Of a DNA stretch of 64,000 nt, positions 24,222 to 35,245 are shown one piece after another (positions within the stretch are counted from its first letter, which is position 1; the number at the start of each line of letters is the position of its first letter). Where the stretch lies: contig JAOTON010001575.1 in NCBI GenBank assembly GCA_034440635.1, positions 1,033,001-1,097,000 of the forward strand, read 5' to 3'. A program made the translations under genes and the position numbers. The notes under the pieces were generated by a model. It saw nothing but the letters and a program-made list of their open reading frames with translations, was not told where the DNA came from and made no database searches. The stretch is from Lepas anatifera (lineage: Eukaryota > Arthropoda > Thecostraca > Lepadidae).

Positions 24222-25022
24222 CAGGGTGTTTCATAAAGAATGATATTTTTTAATTGATCATAATACGGTTATAAATAGGTTGTTGTGGTATGATTTACAT
24301 ATCGATCGAAAGCAAATTTTGGGACATTTACGATTATTTGTATTTTGAAAACTGTTTTTATATGTTTACTAGTTAAAAGTAGTCTTAAAAATGAGCTGAA
24401 AAATATGTCTGTTTTGTCTTCATCGAAATGTTCGTAGAAATCACGCGCGTATCACGTGACAATTATCACGCCAACGACACTGCAAACATTACATCATCAC
24501 TGCGGTACATCACAGTCCACAGGCACATTGCCTCTGGAAATTAATTCTAAAAAAAACACACCTCTCAAGCTAAGGTCCAAGCAAGCAATCCCCAATTGGT
24601 CCATGTCCCTTGTTCTGCGGTGAACGGTGGGGTCTTCTGCGCTGTGTCCGCCGCATCCAGTCATTCATATGGAAGGTAAGCCAACGAGCCATTTGGAGCT
24701 TGAGCCAACAACTTTAAATTTGTAATATTACTGAAACTTGTGCCTTTGATGTGCATGCTCACGTGCCATTTTTGTGTGCTAAAACCTTTTTAGAACCTGC
24801 CAGTTCCGTTTTCTCAAAGATAAGCGGGCATGTATTATGTTTCTTGCATCATTTTTTCCGAGTACATTTAAGACGGGGGAAAATATTTGATGCAAATGAA
24901 AAATGTCTATAGCAAAATGTCCTATAATTTACCATTAAAATGATCGTTTTGTGGGCAGGTTTGAAGGATTTTGAGTCCTTTACTGAACATTTAAGAAATA
25001 TCATTCTTTCTGAAACACCCTG
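24222..25022 (+). mobile_element. TA-flanked mariner-like element
   Basis: Inverted ends CAGGGTGTTTCATAAAGAAT and ATTCTTTCTGAAACACCCTG are bordered by TA on each side (24220-24221 and 25023-25024). The CAGGGTGT start with a TA duplication is typical of mariner/Tc1-like elements. It is 801 bp with no transposase. The interior includes a GC-richer stretch (24600-24685) ending in a good splice-donor-like GGAAGGTAAGC, discussed as a finding. Confidence 0.75.
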
Positions 25023-25106
25023 TAGTTACATGATTTTGATTTTGCTGAGTTCGGTACTGATACAATCAACATGTCATCCTGTAAGTGGATTTAAATTATG
25101 TAACAG

Positions 25107-25369
25107 CAGCTGCAAGGTAGCTGGTTTGAACAGTTGCACAAAAATGTTTCCGTCACTGGCCTGAATGCCATCACCGCTCTAGATGGGAACACGGAGGTAA
25201 TTTATATTTAAAAAAACCTAAATTGTCTGGTCCAATATCAGACACACAAAAGAACTAGGTTTTTATCCCCCACAGTTGCCCTCATGCATTAAAGCTGTCA
25301 GACAAGAACGAGCCAAAATACTTGAGGTCAGGCTCTCAGAGAGAAACAAGGACCGAACGCCTAAACCTT
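25107..25369 (+). CDS. Two consecutive internal exons of an unrecognised gene
   Basis: The first exon (25107-25196, 30 codons) follows TAACAG and is closed by GAG|GTAATT; it reads through SWFEQLHKNVSVTGL and ends ALDGNTE. The second starts at 25276 after a strong pyrimidine tract (TTTTTATCCCCCACAG). It reads LPSCIKAVRQERAKILEVRL and continues into a charged SERNKDRTPKP segment; a GTAGGT donor follows 25369, with an alternative GTATCT donor after 25373. The join is phase 0. Hydrophilic, helix-prone residues suggest a coiled or linker region. A possible last exon starts at 25547 after TTTTTTAG, and AATAAA lies at 25979. I do not recognise the family. Splice borders plus sensible amino acid usage make this a likely real gene fragment. 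Confidence 0.5.
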
Positions 25370-26947
25370 GTAGGTATCTATGTAAAGTTGTGCTGTGAGC
25401 TATCATTCAGTATGAACTATGCAATATATAATATTTTTAGTGCCGGACCGTAAAAAAGCATGTTTTTGAGAGCGCAAGGCTGTATTTTGTGATGGAACAG
25501 TTCAACACGAAGATTGGCAATACGCTCATGAACTTACCTTTTTTAGGTCCTGCAACACAGATTTGGCTGTTGCATAATTCATCTCGAACGGTAGCCTACC
25601 TTATATAAATACACTTCAGCACCAATCCAAAGAGGTAAAGCAGACACACTACTCGATAGTTTCCGCCATATGTATTTATGTACAGGGAATATTGCAAGCA
25701 ATAAGCTATGATAATCCCTCATTGGGCCAATGGCTGATCGGTAATATAAACGATTTACAAAAAGTTTAGTTTCTCCCATCGCAACAGGCTGCACAGTCAT
25801 GTTCAATTCGCCGCACAAGTGTGGAGGCTGGAGCTGTGTTTTGAAGCTACTGGATTTTGTATTAGTGCTGTGTAAACATAATTCTCTGGCTGGGTTTTTT
25901 ACCAGCATTGTCTATTAGCCTGTTCGCCGACAGAGCGGTGGAAGGATAATCGGCATAAAGTGAACTGCATGCATCGAGAATAAAAGAAAGAAAAATAGCC
26001 ATGGGTATGGCAATAGTCTTTGAAGAGTTGCTAGATGTAATATTTGAACTTAATAAGTGCCTGCATTTAACGTTAAGGTCCTTTGATCTAGTGTTTAACG
26101 CAATTTTATGTGGTAAGTATCATACCCTGGATCAGGGGTATGGACTTCTTACGCTTTGGAGCTACTAGTACTGAAAGCTGAAAAGTGCTGAAACTGAAAA
26201 GCGCCCGAAATAAAATGTAACTAGTTTTAGAAGGTAAAATTTTAGTGTCATGAATTCAGTAGTAGTTTTATAGTGTTCCAAAGAGTTGTATTACACTGGA
26301 ACAACCTGTATGACCCGACGTGGAATTTCAGGCATCGTGGTTTTCTTTGAGGTTTTCTGTCCTTAGGTCGGTTATTGCACAGGATTGCGACTCTCCGTTG
26401 CTCTACGGGTACCTATCCGAGCGGGCAGTGCTAGGAAAACATGCATAAATTGGCAAAACTCACTTCAGGAAAAGCAAAGCAACAGGGCTATGTTCTTAAA
26501 ACTGGAAAAATTACGCATTGGAAAATAGAAAACGAATATCTTCAGGACCAGCACGTGCAGTGGCCAGACTGTCAGATGTCGCCGTCAGGCTCGACTACTC
26601 ACACTGCCCGCTTCGCCTGTGGTCAAGGGTCACAGGTTAGGTCAAAGGTCACGTAATGCCGACGCGGGGCTGCCCAGCGTAGCTGTGGTAATGAAAATTG
26701 CCCATTGGGTGTGAGCGCCGAGACTAAATCGGAATCAGATTCACAGAATTACCGGAACTGTATAACGGAGGTGTCCAGAGCAAATATAAATCCGAAAGTG
26801 GGCTCGTGGCCCAGGTACCGATAAAATTATGATCAATAGATTACATATGCATCGCTGGTGAAATTTTCGACTGTAAATGTAGAGCTTTATACGTGCATTG
26901 ATACTTCACTTGCGGCGAAACGCTAACATCATGTTTTCGTCTTTTTC

Positions 26948-27094
26948 AGCTCACTGCTTCCGCACCGAGCCACGACTCTTCAAACCGTCATCAGCTCACC
27001 TTAGTGGGCCTCAAGTCACGCATCAGACACCTGAGGCAATAGGTCACGTGATATCAAACCTACCACTGCACGACACTGCAGTGGTCGCATGATA
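26948..27094 (+). other. Possible exon after a strong acceptor; frame unresolved
   Basis: GTTTTCGTCTTTTTCAG ending at 26947 is an excellent splice acceptor. All three frames stay open for 18 or more codons downstream, so the reading frame cannot be fixed. One frame ends at TAG after RIRHLRQ, another runs to TGA at 27090. It could be the terminal exon of the 25107-25369 gene, or non-coding. Confidence 0.25.
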
Positions 27095-27481
27095 CTCAAT
27101 CACTATAAGCAGGGTACTGCGTTTTAGCTCACGTGACTTGTAGTGGTTGGATCGTGCATTGATATCGTGGTAAAGGGTGTGTCAAATACAGGGTTTAATG
27201 CAAGAACCCGTGGATGCATTAGAGATGGTGAACTTGTGAACACGATTGTGGAAATTCAAAGGAGCTGCAGGACATTTCTGTCTCGCGAAAACTGTGTGTG
27301 AACTGTGTGTAAGAGCAGAAAACGGCACAGCACTCGGACAAGAAGAATATCTCTGCCATGCAGCTTGCAGCTTCAAGTTAGCAGTTCAAAATCTCAGTCT
27401 CCAAGTCACACATCAAAACCAAACAATTTAACCTGCTCTGATGATGTAGCTTTCAGCTGGTAGCGAGGATTGTGAGGCAGC

Positions 27482-27487
27482 ATATAA
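27482..27487 (+). promoter_or_regulatory. TATA-like box upstream of first exon
   Basis: ATATAA in GCAGCATATAAGCAACGGCGG lies 31-36 bp before the start codon at 27518. If used, the 5' leader would be only a few bases long, which is unusual. The real leader may therefore begin further upstream and this match may be fortuitous. Confidence 0.3.
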
Positions 27488-27517
27488 GCAACGGCGGCGT
27501 TTCAAGGAGAAATCGAA

Positions 27518-27579
27518 ATGATGGATTTCCCGTTCGGGTTCTTCAACGGGTCTCGGATGCCTCCTGGATTTCCTGCTAT
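27518..27579 (+). CDS. Probable first coding exon of an unrecognised gene
   Basis: It starts ATGATGG in a good context (GAAATGATGG), with an in-frame TAA 33 bp upstream at 27485. It reads MMDFPFGFFNGSRMPPGFPA, rich in Phe, Pro and Gly, and ends in AT|GTGAGT, a strong donor in phase 2. The exon at 34663-34866 begins in the matching phase, which supports a join across a 7.1-kb intron. No signal peptide or known domain is seen. The Phe/Gly/Pro-rich start suggests a disordered N-terminus. The family is not recognised. Confidence 0.5.
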
Positions 27580-28725
27580 GTGAGTACTCGTGTGTGAATG
27601 ACTTGATTAAGCTACACTCATGCTTTTAACACAGGAATAGAATGTGGGTGGTCAGTAGTGCCCCAAGATACAGCAAAGACTGGGACAGCACTATTTTCGG
27701 TGACATTTTACCGCATTAGGTTACAAGCTCATCGATAAAAACTCTAAAATACCAGCTTACAACTACGTATTCGATCAATTTTCGTCTGAATGCTTGAATT
27801 TAATTTTTTATTGGAACTATTCACAGCAGGCCAAAACTGCGGGTTAGGCTATTTCCTGTTGTGTAGCCCATGGCTAAAATTGACCTGGTGTGATCTTGGC
27901 AATAAGATGTTTGGCAGTGTCTGTTGTGATCCCGGACGGGTGAGTATTAATTCCCCTGCCAATAACAGCTTTGTCGTTTCGTGGATCCGTCGATGAGTGG
28001 GCCTACTTGTCAGACGAGCAGGAAAAACAGATGGCTTAACACGCGTGGTGGAAAGGGGTCCGGCGTCAACTCGCAGTAGAAAAGGTCATAAACTGTCCTC
28101 TTAGACCTTCTAAAAACCAAGTAAGAAATACGGTGGTTTGGTTTTGTGCGGGTCATCATGATCTTAATCATGGCAAATTTTCATTGAACGAGGTGAATAT
28201 TTTCAAGGGCAAACGAGATCATAATGATCAGATCTTTAACATGCTAGAAACTTGTCGGGAAATGCCGTGATTACAAAGGTGAAAGTTACGAATAAATTTA
28301 AAGCCGCCTAAGTCCATGAGGGAAAGGTTCCATTCAATATTATCCGAAACGTTTTAGTCGAGATTGGTCAAGTTCATTACTCTATCATGTCGCGATATAA
28401 TATATTTGGGTCATTCTAGGACAAATTGTCCAGGCGATTTTAGCATCGCCCCTTAGACTTCCACCAAATTTTGCATCCAAGGTCCCCTATATAAACAAAC
28501 AATTTGGCCCATTTTCAGGTCCGAAAGGCAAAGAGGTCACCAGATAGAGGTCATCAAATTTTGACGTCAACGCAAACATTGAATCAAAAATAGTTTCTTA
28601 TCTTAAAAGTGGCGGAGCGAAATTAATTAAAATGGATAATATTGGATAGAAGATACAATGGGACATACGATAAAAAACTTTGACCTCAGCTCAGGTTTTG
28701 ACCTCGTGACTTTGTAGCTTTTTCT

Positions 28726-29275
28726 TTAACCTTCGTCCCACCGGGGGGCGATCGATGGCCCTCTAAGGTTTTTTTCAGAATAACAGAATAACAGATCGAG
28801 CAAAACTATATGAATCCTCGCAGCAAGCCGAATCGAATGATACATAATATGACCTTGCTAGGTCAAATCAAGGATTTGACCTGACCTGAGGTCAGGTCAA
28901 GTTCAAATTGGGCAAAATGCATATCATTAGAACTGCAATGACAAGGCAAATATAATGCAGTTAAAATAAACGATCCATCCCCACCTGTTACTAACTTATT
29001 CAGTTGAGATAAGTTTTCCCATGTATTTCAATGGAGAGGTCATGGTCATACCTGACTTTAGGTCATCGATATATAAAAATGCCGGAACATATTTTAGAGA
29101 ACTTGCTGACCTCATTATGTGATAGGAGTTTCAATCGGATAAGTTCACGCTGTTCCGATTTATGCTATCTTAAACTTTTTGAGGTCAGATCACTTGACCT
29201 ATAGTGGTGACCTGACCAAAGATGACCCTAATCTTAAAATTTTCACAAAAGTTGTAAAAATGATAAGATAAGATA
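28726..29275 (+). mobile_element. TTAA/AGGTCA element fragment in the intron
   Basis: It begins TTAACCTTCGTCCCACCGGG with GGCGATCGATGGCC just inside, the left end of the 4028-5060 family. From 28810 it instead follows the 42240-42680 family (CCTTGCTAGGTCAAATCAAGG and onwards). It is a chimera of two subfamilies, and the right TTAA end is missing. AGGTCA motifs are dense. Confidence 0.6.
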
Positions 29276-29399
29276 AAACTATACGGGTCTATGGGAGGCA
29301 ATCACAGGTGCCTGTCTCACCCGGCTGCGTCGAAATCGATTTAACAACAATTCAGGGATCTAGTTGGGGTCTCATACAAAAACCTCACCCAATGCACCC

Positions 29400-30210
29400 A
29401 ATGCTCAATATAAGTCTTGAAGACATTGGTGCTCGTTGCTTCTACTACCCAAGCAGGAAGGCTGTTCTAGTCCGTGACGGTACGGACAGCGAGTGGTTCC
29501 TCCGGACTCTGGAGACAGCCCGAGGCTTGGTGACCTTGAAGCGGTGTCCTCTCGTGGTTGCGGCTGGTGGATCCTGAAATAACTATTTTTTTATTATACA
29601 TTTTGGCAAAGTTGTTCCCAGTACGGCTGTTGGAGTCGGAGTCTCACTAAAGTCATCAAGTGACTTGTTACGGAGACCCCGACCCTACCACCCGAACGAG
29701 CAACTCCCACAATGAAGGGCTAATTTAGAAGCCAAAGTTTAACATCCCACAAAGCAGAGGGCCGGCCGCCCCGTTCAGGTCACCCTCTCACCAGTCAGTT
29801 GCCAGTCGACCTGTACGTCGGGTAAACTATTGAGCGCCGGCGCGTCTCAGGGTAACCGATCCCAAGCCTGGACATGCACTACCACTGCATGTTCCTCAGC
29901 AGCGGGCCGGAGCCCAACGCTCTACCAACTGAGCCACCGGGGCGGCTCTTCTTCTCAGCCTTCCTGGGTAGTCAAGGTTTCGCAGTTGCGGAACAAGTTT
30001 TGTGGCTCGTCGTTGCACCCTTTCGACCAGCAGCTGATCAGCCTTGTTGAAAGGGCCCAGATAGCTTTCGCGTATTCAAGGTTGGGCCTGACTAGGGCCT
30101 TGTACACCAGAGGTAGTGTGAAGTTGTCCAGATGGACGAAAGATCGTTTGATGGATCCCAGGATTTTGTTGGATTTTGAGACGGCTATAGCGGCCTGTCA
30201 GACCTGATTC
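29400..30210 (-). pseudogene. LINE reverse transcriptase C-terminal fragment, split by SINE
   Basis: On the minus strand, 30210 to 29947 reads ILGSIKRSFVHLDNFTLPLV, then YKALVRPNLEYAKAIW. After a frameshift it reads VERVQRRATKLVPQLRNLDY. This is the conserved thumb region that ends the reverse transcriptase of CR1/Jockey-type LINEs. After the SINE, the minus strand continues with TRGHRFKVTKPRAVSRVRRN (about 29555-29495), the next conserved block of the same family. It is broken by a frameshift, the SINE and loss of both ends, so it is a dead fragment. Confidence 0.75.
29585..29946 (-). repeat. tRNA-derived SINE (second family) inside LINE fragment
   Basis: The minus strand begins GCCGCCCCGGTGGCTCAGTT and continues GGTAGAGCGTTGGGC, a tRNA-like head. 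Its body contains TCAATAGTTTACCCGACGTA and CTGACTGGTGAGAGGGTGAC. It is the same family as 46606-46969. The tail ends near CTGGGAACAACTTTGCC. A target duplication was not clear. Confidence 0.8.
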
Positions 30211-30285
30211 CGTAGAGCACACATTAATCAACAGTGATCCGTGTGGCGCCTCCTACAGCCAGTACCCTACACATACATAAATATA

Positions 30286-32261
30286 CACTGATATAAAAAA
30301 TGGCACCTTTTCTCTTTTTGGTGACACCGTCAAAAAACCCTCTGGAAGGGAGTTCGGCCAACTCCGCCAAGTAGCATCACTACCCCGAATCCGGTGTCAA
30401 TACAGAGTCAGACACCATATTCGAGAGTTTTTGTAGGATTGGGAGAAGAGATGACTCCAACCAAAAGGAGTCACGACCCTCATCAAAAGAAGTCACAACA
30501 CCCATCTGACTCCTTTCCTGACCACCATTTCAAGGGTACCTGACACTGATTTCCGGTATATTTTTTAAACGTGAAGCATATATTTGGACTGTTGCAGTTT
30601 GAGTAGTTTCCATAGTAATAGAGTAATTTCTTGCAAATTACTCTAAATCAGGGTGTCAATAAACATGTATTGATGCCGTCTTATAGTGTAATTGTAGATT
30701 GACTCCTCACTTGTGACCCCGTATCTTAGCGTCCTTTTTCTTGCGACCCCTTTCTCCACCCCGTCAGTCGTAAAAATAATGGTGGATGAACATTTCTGTA
30801 TTCATATTAGCTCACCAGTTTAACACACAATCACCGAACATGGTCTTCACCACGAGACACATTCTATCAGCAATAATTTTACACATGGATGCCGAAATGC
30901 TGCACCCATATCAAAGTTTTCTGAGTTATTATGCACTGCAGTGGGTTGATGGGGGGGGCGGTGATGGGGAATATGCAGTCACCACATTCGGATATAAACA
31001 CGTGGGCTCTGTCTTGGAAAAGCCTTTGCATTATCATCATACACACGCAGTGACAAAATGCACAGCGCTCTCACTAGCTTCTACATCATTTTCGGCGCCA
31101 TCGGGTCGGTCTCTCGAACTAGTGACTCAGAACACCCCCCGCACGTAGTCACTGAAATATCTGATGCCTTTTCAACACCTACGATGGGAGGTACTCACAA
31201 TTTTGAGTGGAATATCTTGCTCATGATTTGGAAAATGTTTGGCAAGGACAGCACGTTCAGGTTGTTTACGCAGATAAGGAAGAAAAAAACATTGTGCTGG
31301 TGTTCAACGCTAAATATTACAAACAGGTTCAGTCTACGCCCTGGAAAGGATGGAATTGGTTAGATCAAATTCTAGAAATGCATCGTAAATGTTCGCATGT
31401 GGGGCTCGTATAGCACATGGTACATAATGACACGGGGTTCTTAAGAGAAATGGAGGTCAAATGCAACGTAAAGGGACAGAGGACGTGCATAATTACAGGG
31501 AATAGAAACTGTGAGTTTTCGACGTATGACTGCATCCAAAACCAATAGCCGATTGCTGCAGCCTTAACACACGCATTGAGTGGGGTCTGAGCCACCTTCA
31601 CTTTGACGGGGGCGTGTACCCGCCCCCTGAAATCTGGAGAATTATGCTAGATAAATAAAACGATAAAATGCATTGTATCTTCACTTACCTTACCCTGCTC
31701 CCATTGCTTCTGCACACAGAATGAGGCGGTTTTGCGCCGTTTTGCAGCAACAAAAACGGAAATAGCACGTGCTGTGACGTCACAGAATGGTCGGACTCTC
31801 CAGTGAGAGGCACAATTCTCTACAAAAGTGTCGTGATCACTCGCAAGTAAAGTGCAGAGAGCCAGACGCCTTCTTGGAAGAGTCTGACACCATTCATACA
31901 CCCTACGAAAGGAGTCGGGCACCTTTCTTGAAAGATTCAGACACCCTACCGACACCTCACGAAAAGAGTCAAATTCATCATTTGGTGGTCGGGACACCTC
32001 CATTACAATGCCTGGTACCCTTAATGATGTAGTAACCACCCATGTGTGCATTGTTTTGACGCCAGAAAGTGGTGTCAGAAATGGTGTTCAAAATGAGGAG
32101 TCGCGTTACTTTAAAAAATGACACCGGCTAAAGGTTACTGGCGCCAAATAACTGGATCTAATACCCAAAAATGGTCATCAGTCCACCAAAAAGGGGTGTC
32201 TCATTCGCTATAGGTATTTTAGGGCCATCTTAGGGCTGGGTGTCATTTTTTTATTTCAGTG
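30286..32261 (+). mobile_element. TA-flanked TIR element of about 2 kb
   Basis: CACTGATATAAAAAATGGCA at the left and the inverted GGTGTCATTTTTTTATTTCAGTG-type end at the right are bordered by TA. Subterminal zones at both ends carry repeated GACACC and GGAGTC/GACTC words. A TTAA-type terminus (TTAACACACGCATTGAG, 31564) lies within, so it also hosts a piece of the family 41996-42807. Several medium open frames exist on both strands but I recognise none. Confidence 0.55.
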
Positions 32262-32340
32262 TAGAACAGAATAGAACTATACACAGACATCATTATAGAA
32301 ATGATTCTAATTCAAGACAGAATGGTTTTGTGCCGGTAGC

Positions 32341-32367
32341 ACGTGCTTTATTTTCAATAAAGCACGT
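32341..32367. repeat. Perfect 12-bp hairpin containing AATAAA on both strands
   Basis: ACGTGCTTTATT and AATAAAGCACGT are exact reverse complements separated by TTC. Each strand carries AATAAA. It could act as a structured, bidirectional polyadenylation signal or be the relic of a fold-back element. No transcript end is otherwise evident. Confidence 0.6.
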
Positions 32368-33363
32368 CATTGATGCTTGATCGACGATGGTAACTTCGTC
32401 ATTTTAGGGTGATCAACAATCAATAGACCATTGTGATAGGGACAATATTTTTGCTGATGTGTTCTTTTGTGAACATTGCACAATTTTTCATATCGTTGAA
32501 TATTTATTCTTTCAATTTTATATTCATGCAAGAAAAACCAGCTGGCTAGAGCTGTATGCTGAAAATGCGACTACAAGATGGATGTATTATTTAGGACTGA
32601 TGTCAGATCAAACCCGAAGCTAACCTGTTAAGAATTGTTTATAACCATGCTCGCCTAAAACGAGAGGTACAACTATGTTATAGCTTATTGAAGATCATTA
32701 GTATTACATTATCATAAATGACCATGTCATTATGAATCCCCGGAACGAAAAAAATTGTCTTTCCCATTCTATGACTATCATCGTACAGATAATGCAATTC
32801 TGCAAATGAGAGGGTGCCGTTCGATCCGGGGTCCGTTGCAGTCTATGCTAATTTACTTTATTTACGTTTGTGGAAATATACATTCGTCCTAACTTTATGA
32901 AAGCTGCATTAACACGCAGGGTTTTTGCTATATTTCCCATAAACTATGACGAAGATGACTTTCCATGCAAGCCATTACTGCTTAAATTTTCTGAATTTTC
33001 AAGGGTACGAGTGGTTCTACGATAGGTGAAGAGGCCCCCGAGGCTCGCCTCCAGTACTCGTGTTGAATAGCCTCGTAATCATTTGCGAAAAACCGAGGGG
33101 TGGGTCGATCGGACCCCCAAACAGAGGAGCGCTAGAGCCCAAAAAATTGTTTTCATTTTCCTAAAACGATTTTTCCCTTTCCGTCCTGCTGTAGCCTTTA
33201 ATTGAGAACAGCTTGAAGTCGGTGCCTCTGATAGTTTACACCGGACAAAGATACCAACCTAAGACTGCATAGCTTGCCAACAGCCGACATCTTTTAACGC
33301 CTATAATCTCTTAAAGCTCTTCAAAATTAGCAGTCTGTCCCAGAGGAGACTCCAGTACGACAT

Positions 33364-33918
33364 TTGCTTCGTACTCAAAATCATGACCGGGAAGGTGGAC
33401 TCCGCCTGTCTGCTCGGGAGCTTCCCACTCCATGTACCTCAGCGGCGAACCAGGGGGATGCAAAGCCACCTTTACATGTTTCCCTGCCTCGTGTGGAGAC
33501 CGTCAAAAGAGGCTTATTTCGCAGGGCAGCGATTGCTTTTAATGGCCATCTTGGACGCTGTCCCGAGGCAGATCCCTACGCTTCGACCTTTAGTAGTTTT
33601 AGAGCCAGGGTGAGGAAATATGTTAAAGCTCATCCATTTTAGGCTTCTTATCTTATTTTATGCCGTTTTTCATGTCTTAATGTATTGCAGTGTTTCTGAT
33701 GTATTTTCATTTGCTTCATATTCATAGCTTCGTGTATATTTTATATCGAGTGTTTTATATTACTGTTGCAGGAATAGGTTGCACTACATTGTTACACGGT
33801 TGCATTGTAAATATTCATTGGTGTGCTGTTTTATTGCTTGACTTCAGCTGTAACTTTGGGTTTCCACATACCTGTTGCTGATAAGCCTGAATAAATGAAA
33901 TGAAAATGAAATGAAATA
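33364..33918 (+). pseudogene. LINE 3' end: ORF2 C-terminus, UTR and (AAATG)n tail
   Basis: The frame ending at TAG near 33640 reads VSLPRVETVKRGLFRRAAIA, then FNGHLGRCP, and ends VRKYVKAHPF. This matches the pattern of a CR1/L2-type ORF2 tail (a PR.ET..R..F/W.N..P block). It is followed by an AT-rich 3' UTR and a tail of repeated TGAAATGAAA at 33890-33918, typical of those LINEs. Upstream sequence is not recognisable as reverse transcriptase, so the copy is 5'-truncated. Confidence 0.7.
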
Positions 33919-34662
33919 AGTAACAGCGTTTGAGTCCCAGTCCACTTAAGATCTTGGGAATGGCTACACAATGAGATTAAAGATGTTCTGTATCAAACAT
34001 CTCAGATGAACAAACATGTCCAACATGTCCAAACCACATGTCAAACATCAAACATGTCAATAAAACCAACTGAGCGGGTCTGCTGCTAGCTTCTTATGGG
34101 CCTGCGAATACTGCTTCAAAATTTATTTCCGAAAGCCTGGAAAAGGCGCCGATTCATTGCTGTCTTTGCCAATTTAGGGGGAGGGGCACCTCAAAAGCGG
34201 TGCCCCTCTGGTCCGTCCAAAGGCGGAAAAGTGCCCCCTGCCGGTCTTGCTACCTGCAGTTGATCGTGGTTCTACTATACTAAGTAATATACCACAAACG
34301 TGATTCGCACCTGGATAAGGTGATAGCGTATTTAATTCTGAGCTGTTCTGTAGGATGAAGGTGTCTATTGCTTAAAGGGTTCAAAGATATTTGTTTAGTA
34401 TTGTATTACCATTTCAGAAACTGTAAGTGTTCGTATTGAACGTTCAGCTCTTCTAGGGTGGGAACTGTTCCCCGGGCTGGAAGAACTTTCTATATGTTTT
34501 GTGTTTATTTTACTTGTAAGAGATGACTGGGAGGATCACTAAAATAGTGGGAAAACCACGTAAAATGGAATTATCTAACTAAAGGTTCACACCATTGCCT
34601 GAGCTCTCAATGTTGTGTCCATTGTACATTCTTTCATCTAACTTTTCCGTTCCCCACACCAG

Positions 34663-34866
34663 ATCTGAAGAGAGCGAAGAGGTGATTTTCGAGGACATCA
34701 AGCCGCTGCAGTCGTCCTTACTGATCAGCTCTGTGGGAGGCTTCGGCTCTGTCCTAAGCGGCAGCTATAACACACACGGTGTGCTCAACGGCATCGGCAG
34801 CAGAGTTTACGGCAGCAGTGACGTCATCAGCGACATTGATGACGTCACGGAGATACTCCGAGTCAG
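34663..34866 (+). CDS. Internal exon pairing with 27518-27579
   Basis: The acceptor is CCGTTCCCCACACCAG and the donor is GTCAG|GTGAGG. The exon needs one base to complete its first codon, exactly what the exon at 27518-27579 (two bases over) supplies. It codes for 67 residues: an acidic start (SEESEEVIFEDIKPLQSSLL), a Gly/Ser-rich middle (ISSVGGFGSVLSGS) and an acidic end (SDVISDIDDVTEILRV). It ends in phase 2 again, so at least one further exon lies downstream. GC content and codon choice are clearly more gene-like than the surroundings. I do not recognise the family; a cytoplasmic or nuclear protein is likely because no signal or membrane segment is seen. Confidence 0.6.
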
Positions 34867-34977
34867 GTGAGGCAATGGAAGTGGTGACGCCAAGATTGAT
34901 ATAAATGACTAATATACCAAGATCGGTAAAGCATTGGAAGTGGTGGTCTAAGCAACAGCATTGATGACGTCAGTGTG

Positions 34978-34978
<1 letters not shown>

Positions 34979-35070
<92 letters not shown>

Positions 35071-35075
35071 GCGCG
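34979..35075. repeat. (GT)n microsatellite followed by short (GA)n
   Basis: It lies about 110 bp downstream of the exon's donor, so within an intron. It is followed by interrupted GCGTGT units and a GAGAGA tract to about 35115. Confidence 0.95.
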
Positions 35076-35245
35076 TGTGCGTGCGCTTGCGGGTGTGAGA
35101 GAGAGAGAGAGAGGGGGTAAAGGAGAGGTAGATAAAGAAAGGAAGGAATAAAGACAAGAAGGTAGTGAGAGAATTATGGAAAAAACTTTTTTTATTTAGA
35201 ATGAACACGCTTGTATGTATCGGGAACACTGCTATGTATTTCATG

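Noticed and set aside
31647..32051. 134-aa minus-strand frame
   Set aside because: It lies in the subterminal repeat zone of the TA-flanked element and includes repeated GACACC/GACTC words. No recognisable domain.
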